Origin: Hsuehochloa calcarea
Lineage: Eukaryota; Streptophyta; Magnoliopsida; Poales; Poaceae
NCBI GenBank assembly: GCA_036346395.1
Contig: CM070596.1
Coordinates: forward strand, 24,342,177-24,406,176
Direction: 5' to 3'
DNA length: 64,000 nt
Shown: in pieces, positions 33,912 through 45,735 of the stretch
How positions within the stretch are numbered: the stretch's first letter is position 1
How the letters are laid out: each line of letters opens with the position of its first letter
Notes under the pieces: model-generated
What the model was told of the DNA's origin: nothing
Databases searched by the model: none
What the model saw: the letters and a program-made list of their open reading frames with translations, nothing else
Translations under genes and position numbers: made by a program

Positions 33912-36900
33912 TGTCGAACCCGGGAACGAAGGATCCCGAATTCTCTGTGTTCATACACTAGTCCAGGATTTCCAGTGTACACAGTCACAAAAATGTTATC
34001 ACAAACATATCCAGCGTGTATATTTAATAAGCATAGAGTTTATTACAAGCTGGTAGGAGGCCAAATAAAACATTAAGCGGAAGCAAAATATAATGGTAAG
34101 CCACACGATCACCCACAGTAAATCGCGGAGGTCGCCGCCTAATCGCCCCGCTCCTCACCTTCCGGATAGCAGTCTTCTCCGAATAATAATATTCACAAGA
34201 GTGAGCACTACAACTGTGCTCGCAAATTACACCCAATACAGAATTTAGAATGTATGCATAAGTTTATCAAAGGAGGGTTATATTGTTTATTTGCGTAAAT
34301 CAGCCTTTTTGGTTTAAATATTTATACTAAGTTTCAAGGCATATTTTTATTCCATAGCTAAATTCAAATTTGAAGTTCATCATTTTATAGTGGATAACCT
34401 CCATATGAAACATGGTGAAGGATAACCTCCTATCACAAGGCTACCCGCCTAATTTTACCACAAGGATTAACCATCCTCAAATCATGTCCAAAGTTATTTT
34501 AAAACCAAAAACAAATCTAACTTAGAGTGGCTTTGCTCAGCATGTCCATGACCGTAGACACGGCTATTGAATAGATTTACACTGCAGAGGGGTACAACTT
34601 TACCCACACGAGATAATTTGCAGTTATGTCGGCCAATACACGCTTCCTTAGGCGTGTGACTGGGCAATTATCACAAGGCGTTTCCAATGCATTACCTCAA
34701 TACCAATATGCCCGCTAAGGTTTCACTTCCATTAGGCTAACCACCTGCCGGAAACCCCCTCTTGCGCCAAGTGGGAATAAAGTCTAACCGACACCCACAC
34801 AACAAAAATGGCATAAACAATAATGAGGTAAGACAAATTATTAAGCCTGGTTCTGCCCATACAGAACATGTGGTAGTACGGTGGAGCTTTTGCAAGATGC
34901 GGCTCAAAGACCGATCCTTAACCTACTTGGGCAACTTTCAATAAAAACCCTGGGTCTCAGTCCTAACCAGACGAGCCCGTGCATAAACCTGCACCCACCA
35001 ACGGTCCATGTTTGCCCAAGTACAAACCATTTTCTTTTATTTATTTTTATAATTTTCAAAGATATTTGCAAAAGTCCACCATGACAAAGCAATGTCATAA
35101 GCTTTTTATCAATTTAAGAAGTTTTGGCTAAATTCTCCCAAAATCAAATATTTCATGGTCTAAGCATTTGCTATGCATATATTTATTTTAAATTCATTTG
35201 ACTAAGGTTACAAGGAATTGATAATACAACAATCAAATTTGGCTATACAAAGGAATTGGAATAATTAAATATTTAAAACAGGAATTTAAAATAATTAAAT
35301 ACAATTATGCATGCAATAATAATTTAAAACAGGAATTAAATAATTTTAAATATTGGGGGCAAAATGGTCAATGGTGTAACTTGCCTTGTTCAAATTCCTG
35401 GTATTCTACTTCTTCAATAGGGTCAAGCTCTCCTGAGTCGTCAAAATCTATCTGTGAGAATATTCCAAATTCAAAGCAGAATTCAAATGAACACAAATAA
35501 ATTCAAATGAAAATTCAAATTAACTCCAAATTAAATAATTTTGGTTTAGTTAGCTAGATCTTGATTTTATACAAATTTAGAAATTTGAATCACCTAAATC
35601 GGAGTTTGTATGAAGAAATACGAGCTCTGGAAGTTTAAAACCTAAATTAAATCCTAAAATCGAATTTCCGATTTTCCAATTAAATTTCTAAAGAAAATTC
35701 CAATTATTAGCAAGCATGCGTCGTGATGCATTATTCACAGAGACCGACATGTGGGCCCGAGCAGTCATGGGTGAGTCCACAGCTTTCCGAGTCCACGGTG
35801 GACTCGGCGCCTGCTGATGTGAAGGGCGAGGCTGCTTGGCCTTGTGGCTTATTGGCGACCACCACGCCCGACTTACGCCACGCACGCCGAAACAATGAGG
35901 TGGCGCTGAGGTGGCAGAGCCACGTCGCCGCCGAGAGAGGAGGCTCGAACCGAGGGTGCGAGCGCGCTGGCGGCGGTGAGCTCCGGCGAGGGTCGCAAAT
36001 TGATCGAGAGATGATCTTGAGTGTGATCGCTACTGGCGGCGAGCGTGGCGGAAGATGGTCGGCGACGGCGAGAGGCGGTAAGGTTGATCGTTGGCGGGAG
36101 GATGCTCGGGGATCTCGAGCGAAGACGAGGCGCGCACCAGATCGCCGGAGGACGCCGAAGGCGATGGTGCGGATCGCGGTGGCGGGAGTGCTTCTTGTCG
36201 CGAAATCGAAGAAGATGGAGCTTGACCGAGGGGAAAACTCCAATTGCCGCGAGAGAGTGGCGAGATTACGAGTAGGTGGAATGGAATGTGGGAGAGAATG
36301 CGCGGTGCGGCGGCTTTATAGGGGAGGCCGGAGATGGAGATCGTGGGCGAGGTGGCGTGACCATTTGCGGAGGTGAGGCGGCGGCGTTCTGAATGAGTTA
36401 TGGAAGGGGTAATGGCCGAGACGAGTGCGGGGTGAGCGGCCGAGGCTGAATGCGGTGAATGCGAGGAAGAGAGGAGGAATCACGGGATTGATGAGCTCGA
36501 AGACGGCTTTAATGGCGGCGAGGCGGCGATCGCGCGGAGAGACGAGCGAGGAAGGCGACAGTTTGTCAAGCGAGCCCCACTGTCGGCGAGGCAGAGAGGG
36601 GAGAGAAAGCGCGGCGGAGTGATGTCGGCCGTCCGATTCGATCGAGACGGCTCGCGTTACTGTGAGGAGAAATGGGCGAGCGCCTGATCTTGGGCTTCGC
36701 CCGAGACTATTACAACAGATTTTTAAACCTTTTTCAATTGATTTAATTCCAGAAATTCAAATAGGCTTTAGAAAATAGTAAATGAAGTCCAAAATTTTGA
36801 GAAAATTCACGAAATTCTATGAGGCATTCGGACTTAAATAAAATAATTCCAACTTTTAGTTGGTAATAGATTTTGCACATAAATTATTTTAGCTTTAAGA

Positions 36901-36993
36901 TACTTTAGGGAAAAGTTTTTAAAATTTCCAGAAAATCCACAAAAATTAATAAAGTCTTATTTTTAACTGAAATTGAAATTTTGGGCTGTTACA
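33912..36993 (-). mobile_element. F LTR 3 (5' LTR in element sense)
   Basis: TGTCGAACCCGGG to GGGCTGTTACA, followed by TSD ATTAA at 36994-36998. Its terminal CTGTTACA differs from CATTACA in LTRs 1 and 2. TATA motif at 36313-36321. Confidence 0.93.
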
Positions 36994-36998
36994 ATTAA

Positions 36999-38860
36999 CA
37001 TCATTTCCTTCATTACAAAGGCCCAAGGGCTCACCAAATCTCTATCATCAAAGGCATAATATTACCCGACCATCTCACCATTACGCAAACATAGGTCACC
37101 TCTTAAATTCCAATATAAACCTTTCCAAAAGAAACACGATGAGATTATTCCATAATGTTTCTATTATCTCAATAAGATTCCAATGGTCAACTTGTCCTAT
37201 AGATTGTCCGATACACAAACCTCACTATTAAAGCAAATCACTTTTATCAAGGGCATGCAGCCACAATTCATCCTCATGAAACACACGTGAGTAAATCACT
37301 TTCAAGTGTCAACCCTTCACCTATTAGGAATGCTCACACCAATTTAGTACACACTAATTCCAATCTAGAGGTTATCATAAGCCATTGACGATTATCCGAT
37401 CATGGACGAATTCATGGTCCTTTCTCTATTTATATTCCCACGGGCATACATAAGATCTTCAAATAGCCAATCAAAGAAAATTCTATTTAGTTATCTCATT
37501 GAGACATCGGTCGAACAAATCCGTATGTTCCTCATTCTACACAGTTAGATTAGCCCATCGAGACCAAATAATCCAACAAGTTTAGCAAACTACACAATTC
37601 GAACGATCAACCATCTCATCAGTGTTGCACACTTTTAATAACTCTATTGATTCCAACCAAGTATAGTCATACTCATAATCACAGCTCATCAAGAACTACT
37701 AGAGGACAACATCATCTTTTCCGATTTCACTTCCACGGATACTCGCTAGGATTCATTATGCACCACCCTGCAGACCCTGCTTGATAACCCATATCTTAAC
37801 CATTAATTTCTTTAATTGTAATCTTTCACTTTACCACGAGAAAACATCGCTAAAGGGTTTAACATTTTCTTTTATAAGAGGGAACTATGCAACTTCAACG
37901 CTCAGAATACCCAAAAGAGTTACATTGAGTCAAAGCTTCCACATACTAAAAGACTTGCAAAAGCAAACTTTTATTAACCAAACAATCAAGCGAAGTAGAT
38001 GGGTCATGATTCACAATAAGAAAAATAGAACCCCAATACAGAGGTGAAGCCTGACAATTAACCAAGTTCACCAGTCGCAAGAATAACTCAACACTTGGGA
38101 AAGCGATTATTCTTTGTAAGAGACAAGTTAAGCCAACTGAACCACATCAACTTCTCTCCAACCAAAACCATACATCGACCGCAGTGAACTAATAACCCAA
38201 GAGAACTTCATCAGCCACAACTGGACAAGAGTTGACCAAAGCTTTCGTATGCTAAAGAACTCACCGAGATAGTTCACATTATCCAAGGTACTAAGCGAAA
38301 AAAAACGAATCATGTTTTCCCAACAGGAAAAAGCAAACCTCCACCATAAAAGGTCAACCTTGCGAATCAAAAATGTTAACAAGCAGTCCAACTCTCGTTG
38401 GTCCAAAGAACAAATAATTTCTTTAAGGAACCAATAAAACCAAGAAAAATGTCCAACTGTATTGAAACCATTAACCCAAGGAAATTAAATAACCACCAGC
38501 AGTTGGTCAGAAAATCCTAGTACATCCCAAGGGAGTCAATAACCTTCCCAAAGGAATTCATGCTTGACACCTGGAAGTAGTTTTACCAAGGTAATCACTC
38601 CACTATCCCCATACCCTAACTGGCGGTACAACCTGGCCTTGCCCATGCCACAACCACACTCTACCTCTCGACATCGATTATCCCCACACATAATAATCAT
38701 ATAAACAAGTAATAAGCAATCATACTCAATTAATATCAGCAACCATCAATACGATATATCGGAAATATAAATGCAATGCTTTGCCCATTCCCATCCTACT
38801 GTGCAGAGTGTGTCAATTTAATTTTCTTTTTCTTTTCTAGCTACAACGGACCTGAAGCCC
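36999..38860 (-). other. B internal region, right part, noncoding
   Basis: 1.86 kb without retroelement domains or a sustained reading frame on either strand. Moderately AT-rich, with a pyrimidine run at 38822-38838 near the primer-binding site. It probably served as an untranslated RNA leader. Small ORFs (37781-38047, 38128-38406, 38536-38742) are unconvincing. Confidence 0.6.
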
Positions 38861-38872
38861 GCTCTGATACCA
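38861..38872 (-). promoter_or_regulatory. Primer-binding site of B
   Basis: Minus strand TGGTATCAGAGC, perfect, two bases from the LTR at 38875. Confidence 0.93.
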
Positions 38873-38874
38873 AC

Positions 38875-40944
38875 TGTAACACCCCAGCCCAACATGAGCC
38901 TGGAATGCTACTAAAATAACAAGGTAACAAATACAAATATAAGACACTACAGTAAATTTCGGCAGAACCTCCTTTGTATAACTAAGTTTACCAGAGATTC
39001 CAACAGATGCATATAAAATTATCACTATTTCAACATCCAAAGTTCATCGAAGCATTCATAAATAATCTACTCAGCTAAAGCATAAGCAAGCATAATTAAA
39101 ATTTACCACTCACATTATTACAAATAAACCAATGCATTCAAGTATAGCCAAAGTTAATCCTTAAGCAGTTTACTTGTTATTAAGGTACGGTCTAAATGAT
39201 AATCATCTTTTAAAGATTGTGTGGTAGTGAGTGCAACCAAAGCAACCCTACTCCCTCCCATGCATGCCGTCCGCAAATGAGGTACCTAAAAAAACAACAT
39301 CAGCAAGAGTGAGTCCAAGACTCAGCAAAGTACAAATAGTAAGACAATAGCCAACGCAATTGTAATTAACATCGTCTATCCACAAAACCCAATAAGAAAT
39401 ATGTCTCAAGCTTATGCGATGCAAATTGTTCAAATGCACTTTTCTTTCTCTCTTTTGCATATACCGGTATTGCGGAGTGTGCATCCGTCGATGCACACCC
39501 ATGCCTGTGCCTTCTAGTATAGGGACCTTAGCCCATACTCCACGAGTATGGGGATCCAAAAGCCCATCATAATCATGACGGGGACCTCAATCAATGCTTG
39601 GTCACCACGGGACCATGCCTCCAATATGATATCATGATGCACATGATCAACACTTAAATCATCATGCATAAATGAAACTTACTAATACTACTAGCATTCG
39701 TGAACATTGACAACCATAACATTCAAGCATCCATGATTAACACAATATACTCATAATATAGTAATCAGGGACAACGATCACGAACAATTTACGACTACTG
39801 TACTTGCCTGTTTCTTTCTTTCCCGCTACGGTACACGAAGAAGCAACCTTGGTGCCTTTACTTCGGAACTCCACCTCCTACGCAAGCATAACGGTAACAA
39901 TAAAAATACTGAAAGAGGACTCCGTTTACACCCCTTAACCCAGCACCTCAAGACCTAGGGTTCGAATAAGAAATATACTGAATTCTACCGACGGTCTAGC
40001 AGTAAGCCTCACGGAACAGCAGAACGAAAAATATCATAACTTTCACTACGAAACTCGAAATAGGGTGATCTTGGTCTCTCTGGAACCAAGACAGAACCGT
40101 CTACGAAAACCTAGTTGGGCAAGTCTCCTGATTCGGCGATCTGTTGACCCTAATTTTCAGGTGAAGTTCTCTGTCTTTACAATCTGACAGTCAGAAAACA
40201 GCGACGGTATAAATTCCATAACTTTTGATTGGAAACTCTAAAAATTGTGTTCTTTATCAAATTTTAAATATTTTTGAATTATCTACAATATTAATTTTGG
40301 GTGGCATTTCTGATTCGGCCTCTAAATAATTCCTATTGGCCAGACAACACAATCTGCCAAATCACGTTAGCTCTCCTGGACAGTCGCGGTAAAACTATCA
40401 TAACTCCTAAGCCGTAAGTCCAAATCGAGTGATATCAGTGCCAAAAGAAAGCTAAAACCGAGGGCTACAACTTGTTAAGAGGTGGACAGATCAGAAAACG
40501 AACGAAACTTACCCAAATCTGACGAGCAACAGCGCTGAACAAAACCGATCTGCTGTCTCCACTTGGCCGGCCCTCCAACCGTCATCGCCTCGCCTTCCCT
40601 CCAATGGACCGCAGCAAGGACCTTCGCCGGGGAGGGTGGTGGTGCTGTGGAGGAGATGGTGGCGGAGGGGAGAGGGTGGTGGTGGCGCACGGCAGGGGAA
40701 AGGGGGTAGTGGGTGGCAGCTCAAAGTAGGGGAGGAGGAGGGAGGGTGGGGAGTTTAGGGTTTGGGGGGTGGGAACCCCCTTTGGCCGTCCACCACATGG
40801 GCCCCTCCTGGGCTGCGGCCCAGGCCCAGGTTGTCGAGGATTTACGGAAAACCCCTTCTCTTTTTAGGAATTTCCACTCATTTAATTGTCTTTTCTCCTC
40901 CCGGCTATTTTCTAATTACCCGATTCAATTCCGGGGGTATTACA
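38875..40944 (-). mobile_element. Complete 5' LTR of B (2.07 kb)
   Basis: TGTAACACCCCAGCCC to CCGGGGGTATTACA. It shares blocks with the partial LTR at 1-1085 and with LTR H at 59813 (ccgtcgatgca-acccatgc, cttctag-a-agggacc, gagtcca-gactca-caaagtac), so these form one superfamily. The GC-rich end (40475-40800) gives ORFs without domains. Confidence 0.88.
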
Positions 40945-40949
40945 CGATG

Positions 40950-41684
40950 TTTCGATGATGCGAAGGTGTGCACGCGTAGAGCACGACGTCGTGATGCCGA
41001 CGGTGGTGACGAAGGTGGCGGAGCTCCACCGGAGGCGGCACTAAAGAGGAAGAACGACGATCGGCCGACGAACTTCAAATCGAAAACTCGGCCAAACTAA
41101 CGGGAGATGGGAGGAGAGGTTTTGGGAGTGTGTTGAGGATGGAGAGAGTCTCCTGGTGCTCACTTTATATAGGGGAGGAGGTGCTTGAATCAATGGGAAT
41201 CGTCAGAGCAAAAGCGAAATTTTCGGGTGCAATAAAGAGCGAGAGAAAACTGCAAACTGGATTGAATGCAAAGGAAGAAACGCCCAATTGATAGTATAGT
41301 AACGTAGGTGATATTAATGTGGACATTTTGCTTCAGACGGAATCAAATTTGATGCATTGAGTGCAGAGAAAGAGGAGAGAGGTGGTGGCAGCCATTAATG
41401 GAGCTCAAGCTCGGTTCTTTGGTTGCATGGCAGCAGGGAGCAAGGGGAAAGGTGGCCGGAGCTGGGGAAGGGGGAGGCGAGGTGAGGGGCAGCCAGAGGT
41501 GAGGTCAGTGGTGGCCGGCGGCAAAAGGTGGTGGTAGTAGACGCTGCCATTGAAGTCCACAGGAGGAAGACAGAGAGACACGGTTTTGGCTGGAGGAGGA
41601 AGAAAGGAGGGAGGAAGGAATAAAAGGAAGGATGGAGGCTTTATTCACAAGAAAGAAAAGGGAGAGTTGGTAGTGCAGGGAGGT
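40950..41684 (-). mobile_element. Right LTR of D, segment 2 of 3
   Basis: Continues D from 16393: tttcgatgatgcgaaggtg matches 10274 onward of the left LTR. It includes the TATA box at 41163-41172. It ends at GAGGT (41680-41684), the left TSD of element C. Confidence 0.85.
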
Positions 41685-42182
41685 TGTAACACCCTGACTA
41701 TAAGGAAGTCAAGATGTCACCTACATCCACTACTCTTCAATTGAATAACATCAAAACGCATGATAAGATGAAGCAAGTATTAAGATTATACGGAAACAAG
41801 TATTCATCATCAAGTTTTAATCAACGAAATGGAAGTAAACATTTCAGAGAGATAAGGTAAACAAGGCCATGATGGCTTATTACAATGCAACACAAGTCAT
41901 AATTAACGACATTAAAAGTCCTCAAATTGTTTGATATATGGTAGTGAGTGCAACGTGATGAACTACCCTCCACAAGATCATTCTTCCTTGTCATTTACCT
42001 AAATAAGACAATAAAGCAAGAATGAGCCAAAGACTCGACAAACAGCGTATGTAACAACCAAACATACTATGACAATATATCACAATCATAATTGGAACAT
42101 TCAAAGCGGATTTATGAATGGATGAAGTGGAATGGTGCATTGAAGGAAATGGATATATTTGGCATATCTGGGGTATAGCGAG

Positions 42183-42234
42183 TGAATCACCGTCGGTGTT
42201 CACTTAGAGTGTCGTATGAAGAGCGTTTCATACG
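42183..42234. repeat. Two adjacent inverted repeats in LTR C
   Basis: At 42183-42204 GTGAA-CACCG and CGGTG-TTCAC arms form an imperfect palindrome. At 42213-42234 CGTATGAA and TTCATACG arms flank a 6-bp loop, perfectly paired. Both recur in the second LTR near 49295-49345. Confidence 0.8.
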
Positions 42235-42243
42235 ATCGTCCAA

Positions 42244-42310
42244 CGTGGCCCACATTGGAATGGTGGACTCACGTAACGCGTGGCCCACATTGGAATGGTG
42301 GACTCACGTA
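42244..42310. repeat. 35-bp tandem duplication in LTR C
   Basis: The unit cgtggcccacattggaatgg plus tggactcacgta occurs twice, 35 bp apart (starts 42244 and 42279). The second LTR has the same pair 33 bp apart (49360 and 49393). A shorter 'ggaattgatggg' repeat follows. Confidence 0.92.
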
Positions 42311-43926
42311 CCCATCTTTGGAATTGATGGGATTTTCAAGTGCCCATACTGGAATTGATGGGTCTTACAAAAGTAATGTATGCATGTCATGATGAGATCC
42401 CATGTCAATATTGAATAGTACTCATAAATGAAAATAACACATGGCATTCATCTATAAATACGAACAAATATAATCATTCATTCACGCATCATACATGGCA
42501 TCAATCATAGAATACAAATTACTTGCCTGCCGCGCTGCAACGGGTTAGGAGGTAATTGAGATACCCCTCCACTCACCGCTTCACCGCCTACAATATAAAA
42601 TAATCGAAATGAGGGCAAACGAATATGGCAATGCTACACGTGTCCTCCCTCAATCTCTAGTCAAACTAACCAAATAAAAGTTCAACTTGATCAATTTACC
42701 CAAACATTTCAATTATCCCTAATCTGGCAGTTTTACTAGAAAATTCACCAATAAAAAACCGTAAGTCCAAAAGACCTGAAACCAGTGCTCAAATTTTCTT
42801 AACTTAACTGGCTACAAAACTCTAGTTGATGGTAAACTCTAATTCGGCCAATACAGAGGTCTAACCATCCAATGAAAAACTTTAACTGCAGTCTGCCCAG
42901 AATTCAGAACAGCCCTAAAGAAAAGGCTCTAACTTTTAAACCACTGATCCAAATAAAGTGATTTTTATCAGCCTGGAAATATGGTGAAATTATCTTCATA
43001 AACCTAGTTGGGTGGCCGACCTGAATCTAACTCTAACAAGATCAAAACCAAGGTGCAACCGACTATACCCAACATTTCTGACAGACAGACCAGTACGTAG
43101 TAAAACAGTCATAACTTTTAATCTACTGGGTGAAAATTCTTGCTCCAGGTGCCAAAAGAAAGCTAATGAAATAAGGAACAAATCTCTAGAAGGCGAAGAC
43201 ATCCAATTCTGCCTCTAAGACACCCAAAACCGAGTTACAACAGTCTGTACCGAATCAATCTACTGACAGAGATTAAGCGGTACTACCAAAATCATTGAAT
43301 CGACAACTCTAACGCAATCAAAGAGCGATGGGGTCTCTCGTTACCCTTGTAGACCCGAAGAACGATGAGGATCAACTTCCCGAAGGTTGCTCCTCTCCTT
43401 CAATGGCCGCCCCAAAACAGCGGCCTTGAGGGAGGCGGAGGCCCGCGAAGGAAGAACCAAGGTGAAGAGCTCGAGGAACACCAATGGCGGCCACCACCGG
43501 AGGAGGAGGCGCCTAGGAGGAGGTGCTGCGCCGTGTGGGGAGAGGGGAAGGAGGTGGCGTCTTGGGGAGGGAGGAGGAGGCGGCTAGGGTTTTGGGGAGT
43601 GGCGCCCCTTTTGGCCAAGCCCCTACATGGGCCGACCGCCCCTCTTGGGCCACAGGGCATGACTGTGCCCGAGTTGACGTCTAATAACAAATACCCCCGC
43701 TGTTTGGAAAATCGACGAAAGATGTTTCTTTTACCCCTCCGACTTCTTTCTTTTTACCGATTCGATTAGGAAAGTTGAAAATCTCGATTTGAATAAAATT
43801 TCGAGACAATTGAAACAAAACAACCTAGTTGGATAAAATGAGGTATTACACTCTAACCCCTTAGAAAAGATTAGGCCTCGAATCTACGCACAAACTTCGA
43901 GAAAGATAGATGAACAACTTAGGTAG

Positions 43927-45480
43927 TTACGAGACAAACAAGTCGGGTATTGCTCTGCAAGCGGGACTCCAACTCCCAAGTGGCCTCTCTCTCGGTCGAT
44001 GAGACCAAGAACTTTGACATACTTGTGGTCTTATTCCTCGGAACCCGTTCGATTCTTCTAAAATCTTCTTTGGTAGGGACTCGAAGGTAAGGTCTTGCTT
44101 GACAATCAAAGGCTCCAAAGGAATGACATGATCTGGTCTCTCGAAACTTTCAAACATCGAAACATGAAACACGTTGTGAACCCCACTTATAGAATCGGGA
44201 AGGTCCAAGCAGTGCGCTAGCTTTCCAATTCGTGCCACGATTGGGAAGGGTCCAACATACCTTGGACTAAGCTTCCCTTTGGTGCCAAACGCACTACGCC
44301 TTTAGATGGCGATACTCTCAACGAACTTCATTTCCCACCTCGAATTCCAAATCTCGTCTTCGACATCGGCGTAGCTCTTCATCGGCTCAGGCAACCAACA
44401 AATTTCGCCTAACCTCGCCACTCTAGCCTTGTCTGCTGAACCCGGTCGGGACCCAAGGCGCCCGCTCTCCAACCTCATCCCGGACAAACGGGACTGCACT
44501 TACGCCCATAAAGATCCTCGTATGGTGCAGCTCGAATCTTGGAATGATAAGCGTTGTTATAAGCAAACTCGCCAAGGCTAAATGCTCTTCCCAATTCCCT
44601 TTCGAGGATAAAACACAACACTGAGCATGTCTTCTAATGGTTGAATAGTGCGCTCGGTATCCATCTGTTTGGGGATGAAAGGTCGTGCTAAGACGGAGTT
44701 GTGTGCCCAATGCACTCTGCAAACTTTCCCGAATTTGGAAGCGAACTTGGCATCTCGATCGAAACAATGGTCTTTGGCACTCGTGCAAACGCACAATTTC
44801 GTACATAAAGAGGAGCCAAATCGCTTGCCGAATTGGTTGTACGAATAGGAATGAAATGTGCGGACTTCTTCAACCAGTCCACAATTACCCAAATAGCATC
44901 CTTTCCTCATTGCGTGCGAGGTAAACCAACCACAAAATCCATAGATATATCGTCCCATGGCCAAACCGGTACCTCTAAGGGTTGCGTGATCCTGGTCGGT
45001 GTGCTTGCTTTCGACCTTGACCATTGCACACCCACATGAAGCCACATACTATGCGATATCAATTTTCATCCGTTTCCACGAAACTTTTCTTTAAATCTTT
45101 GTACATCTTGGTCTCACCGGGATATGCGGTATAAAATCGATGGGCCTCTTTCAAAATCTCTAATTTAACACGAGACTCTGTGGCACACAAAGGCGTCCTT
45201 TAAATCGCAAAGAATCAAACTTATCCACACCAAGTGACCTTCCTTGCCCTCGGCAACTTCCTCACTCGTTGGAGCATCGATCTTCTTCTTTGTGCTACTC
45301 GCACCGATCCGGAAGGGTGACTCTAAAATCAAGCGAGTCTCGATGCATGCGGTACATAAGCGAAGGAAATATCCATACGCTCAAAGTCGGCAATAAGACA
45401 AGCGAGGATAGGAGGTGTCGCCTTGCGACTCAAGGCATCGACTACCACATTAGCCTTAGGGATGGTGCTTGAATAGTAAG
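43927..45480 (-). pseudogene. int: C integrase and chromodomain
   Basis: The C-terminal part is clearest: 43927-44238 reads LPDSISGVHNVFHVSMF, then a chromodomain remnant with SWSHRPRE and CRAIPDLF, the aromatic and acidic features of plant Del-type chromodomains, disrupted by a frameshift in the middle. Core pieces occur at 44423-45045 (TTFHPQTDGY, VDWLKKSAHFIPIRT), matching the HPQTDGQ and DRLTKSAHF-type motifs that surround the DDE residues. Linker and zinc-finger parts lie at 45050-45400 in mixed frames. The enzyme would have inserted C next to modified histones. Nonfunctional as written. Confidence 0.82.
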
Positions 45481-45735
45481 ATCATAGTCCTTGATCAACT
45501 CTAGCCATCTCCTCTGTCTCAAGTTCAAGTCATACAGGTAAAGATGTATTTAGGACTCTTGTGGTCGGTGAATACATCACAAGATTCGTAGTACAAATAA
45601 TGACGCCAGATCTTCAAAGCATGAATCACTGCGAAGCTCTAGATCATGGGTGGGATAATTACATTCATGCTTCTTGGTGTCTCGATGCATAGGCAATCAC
45701 TTTACCATCTGCATGAGTACACAACCAAGTCCAAC
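45440..45735 (-). pseudogene. C RNase H, broken
   Basis: Minus strand TDHKSPKYIFT near 45550-45585 and the His-Glu region upstream are visible, but no frame longer than about 60 codons remains. Position between RT and integrase supports the call. Confidence 0.7.

Larger units (their letters stand above)
17061..36993 (-). mobile_element. Element F: tandem Ty3/gypsy chromovirus, LTR-internal-LTR-internal-LTR
   Basis: Three near-identical LTRs (17061-20157, 25496-28577, 33912-36993; 3.08-3.10 kb) alternate with two near-identical internal regions (20158-25495 and 28578-33911; 5.33 kb each). Only the outer ends carry the duplicated target ATTAA (17056-17060, 36994-36998). Each internal region has its own primer-binding site and polypurine tract and encodes, on the minus strand, an extra upstream ORF, gag, protease, RT, RNase H and integrase with a remnant chromodomain. 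This fits one insertion followed by unequal recombination between LTRs. The long LTRs and the extra ORF ahead of gag resemble the rice RIRE3/RIRE8 group of the Del/Tekay clade; that match is from memory of their architecture, not from alignment. All frames are broken by small indels. Confidence 0.93.
16394..40944 (-). mobile_element. Element B: noncoding LTR retroelement nested in D and split by F
   Basis: It begins TGTAACACCCCAGCCC and ends GGGGGTATTACA. Flanks are CGAGG (16389-16393) and CGATG (40945-40949), a 5-bp duplication with one mismatch. The uninterrupted D sequence (cgacgaggtttcgatg near 10272) confirms the join. A complete LTR is at 38875-40944 with an adjacent minus-strand primer-binding site; the other LTR survives as only 90 bp at 16394-16483. 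The remaining internal sequence (16484-17060 and 36999-38860, about 2.4 kb) has no coding capacity that I can detect, so B is non-autonomous or had its coding region deleted together with most of its 3' LTR. Confidence 0.8.
41685..43850 (-). mobile_element. Left LTR of C (3' LTR)
   Basis: TGTAACACCCTGACT to GAGGTATTACA, 2166 bp. It contains a 35-bp tandem repeat and two hairpins (see separate entries). The end is GC-rich with ORFs (43365-43769) lacking domains. Confidence 0.92.

Noticed and set aside
40475..41100. ORFs with Pro/Arg-rich translations across the B/D junction
   Set aside because: They cross an insertion boundary at 40944 and lie in LTR sequence.
43365..43769. 134-codon plus-strand ORF
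   Set aside because: It is the GC-rich end of LTR C, on the strand opposite to the element; the second LTR copy is interrupted and does not keep the frame.
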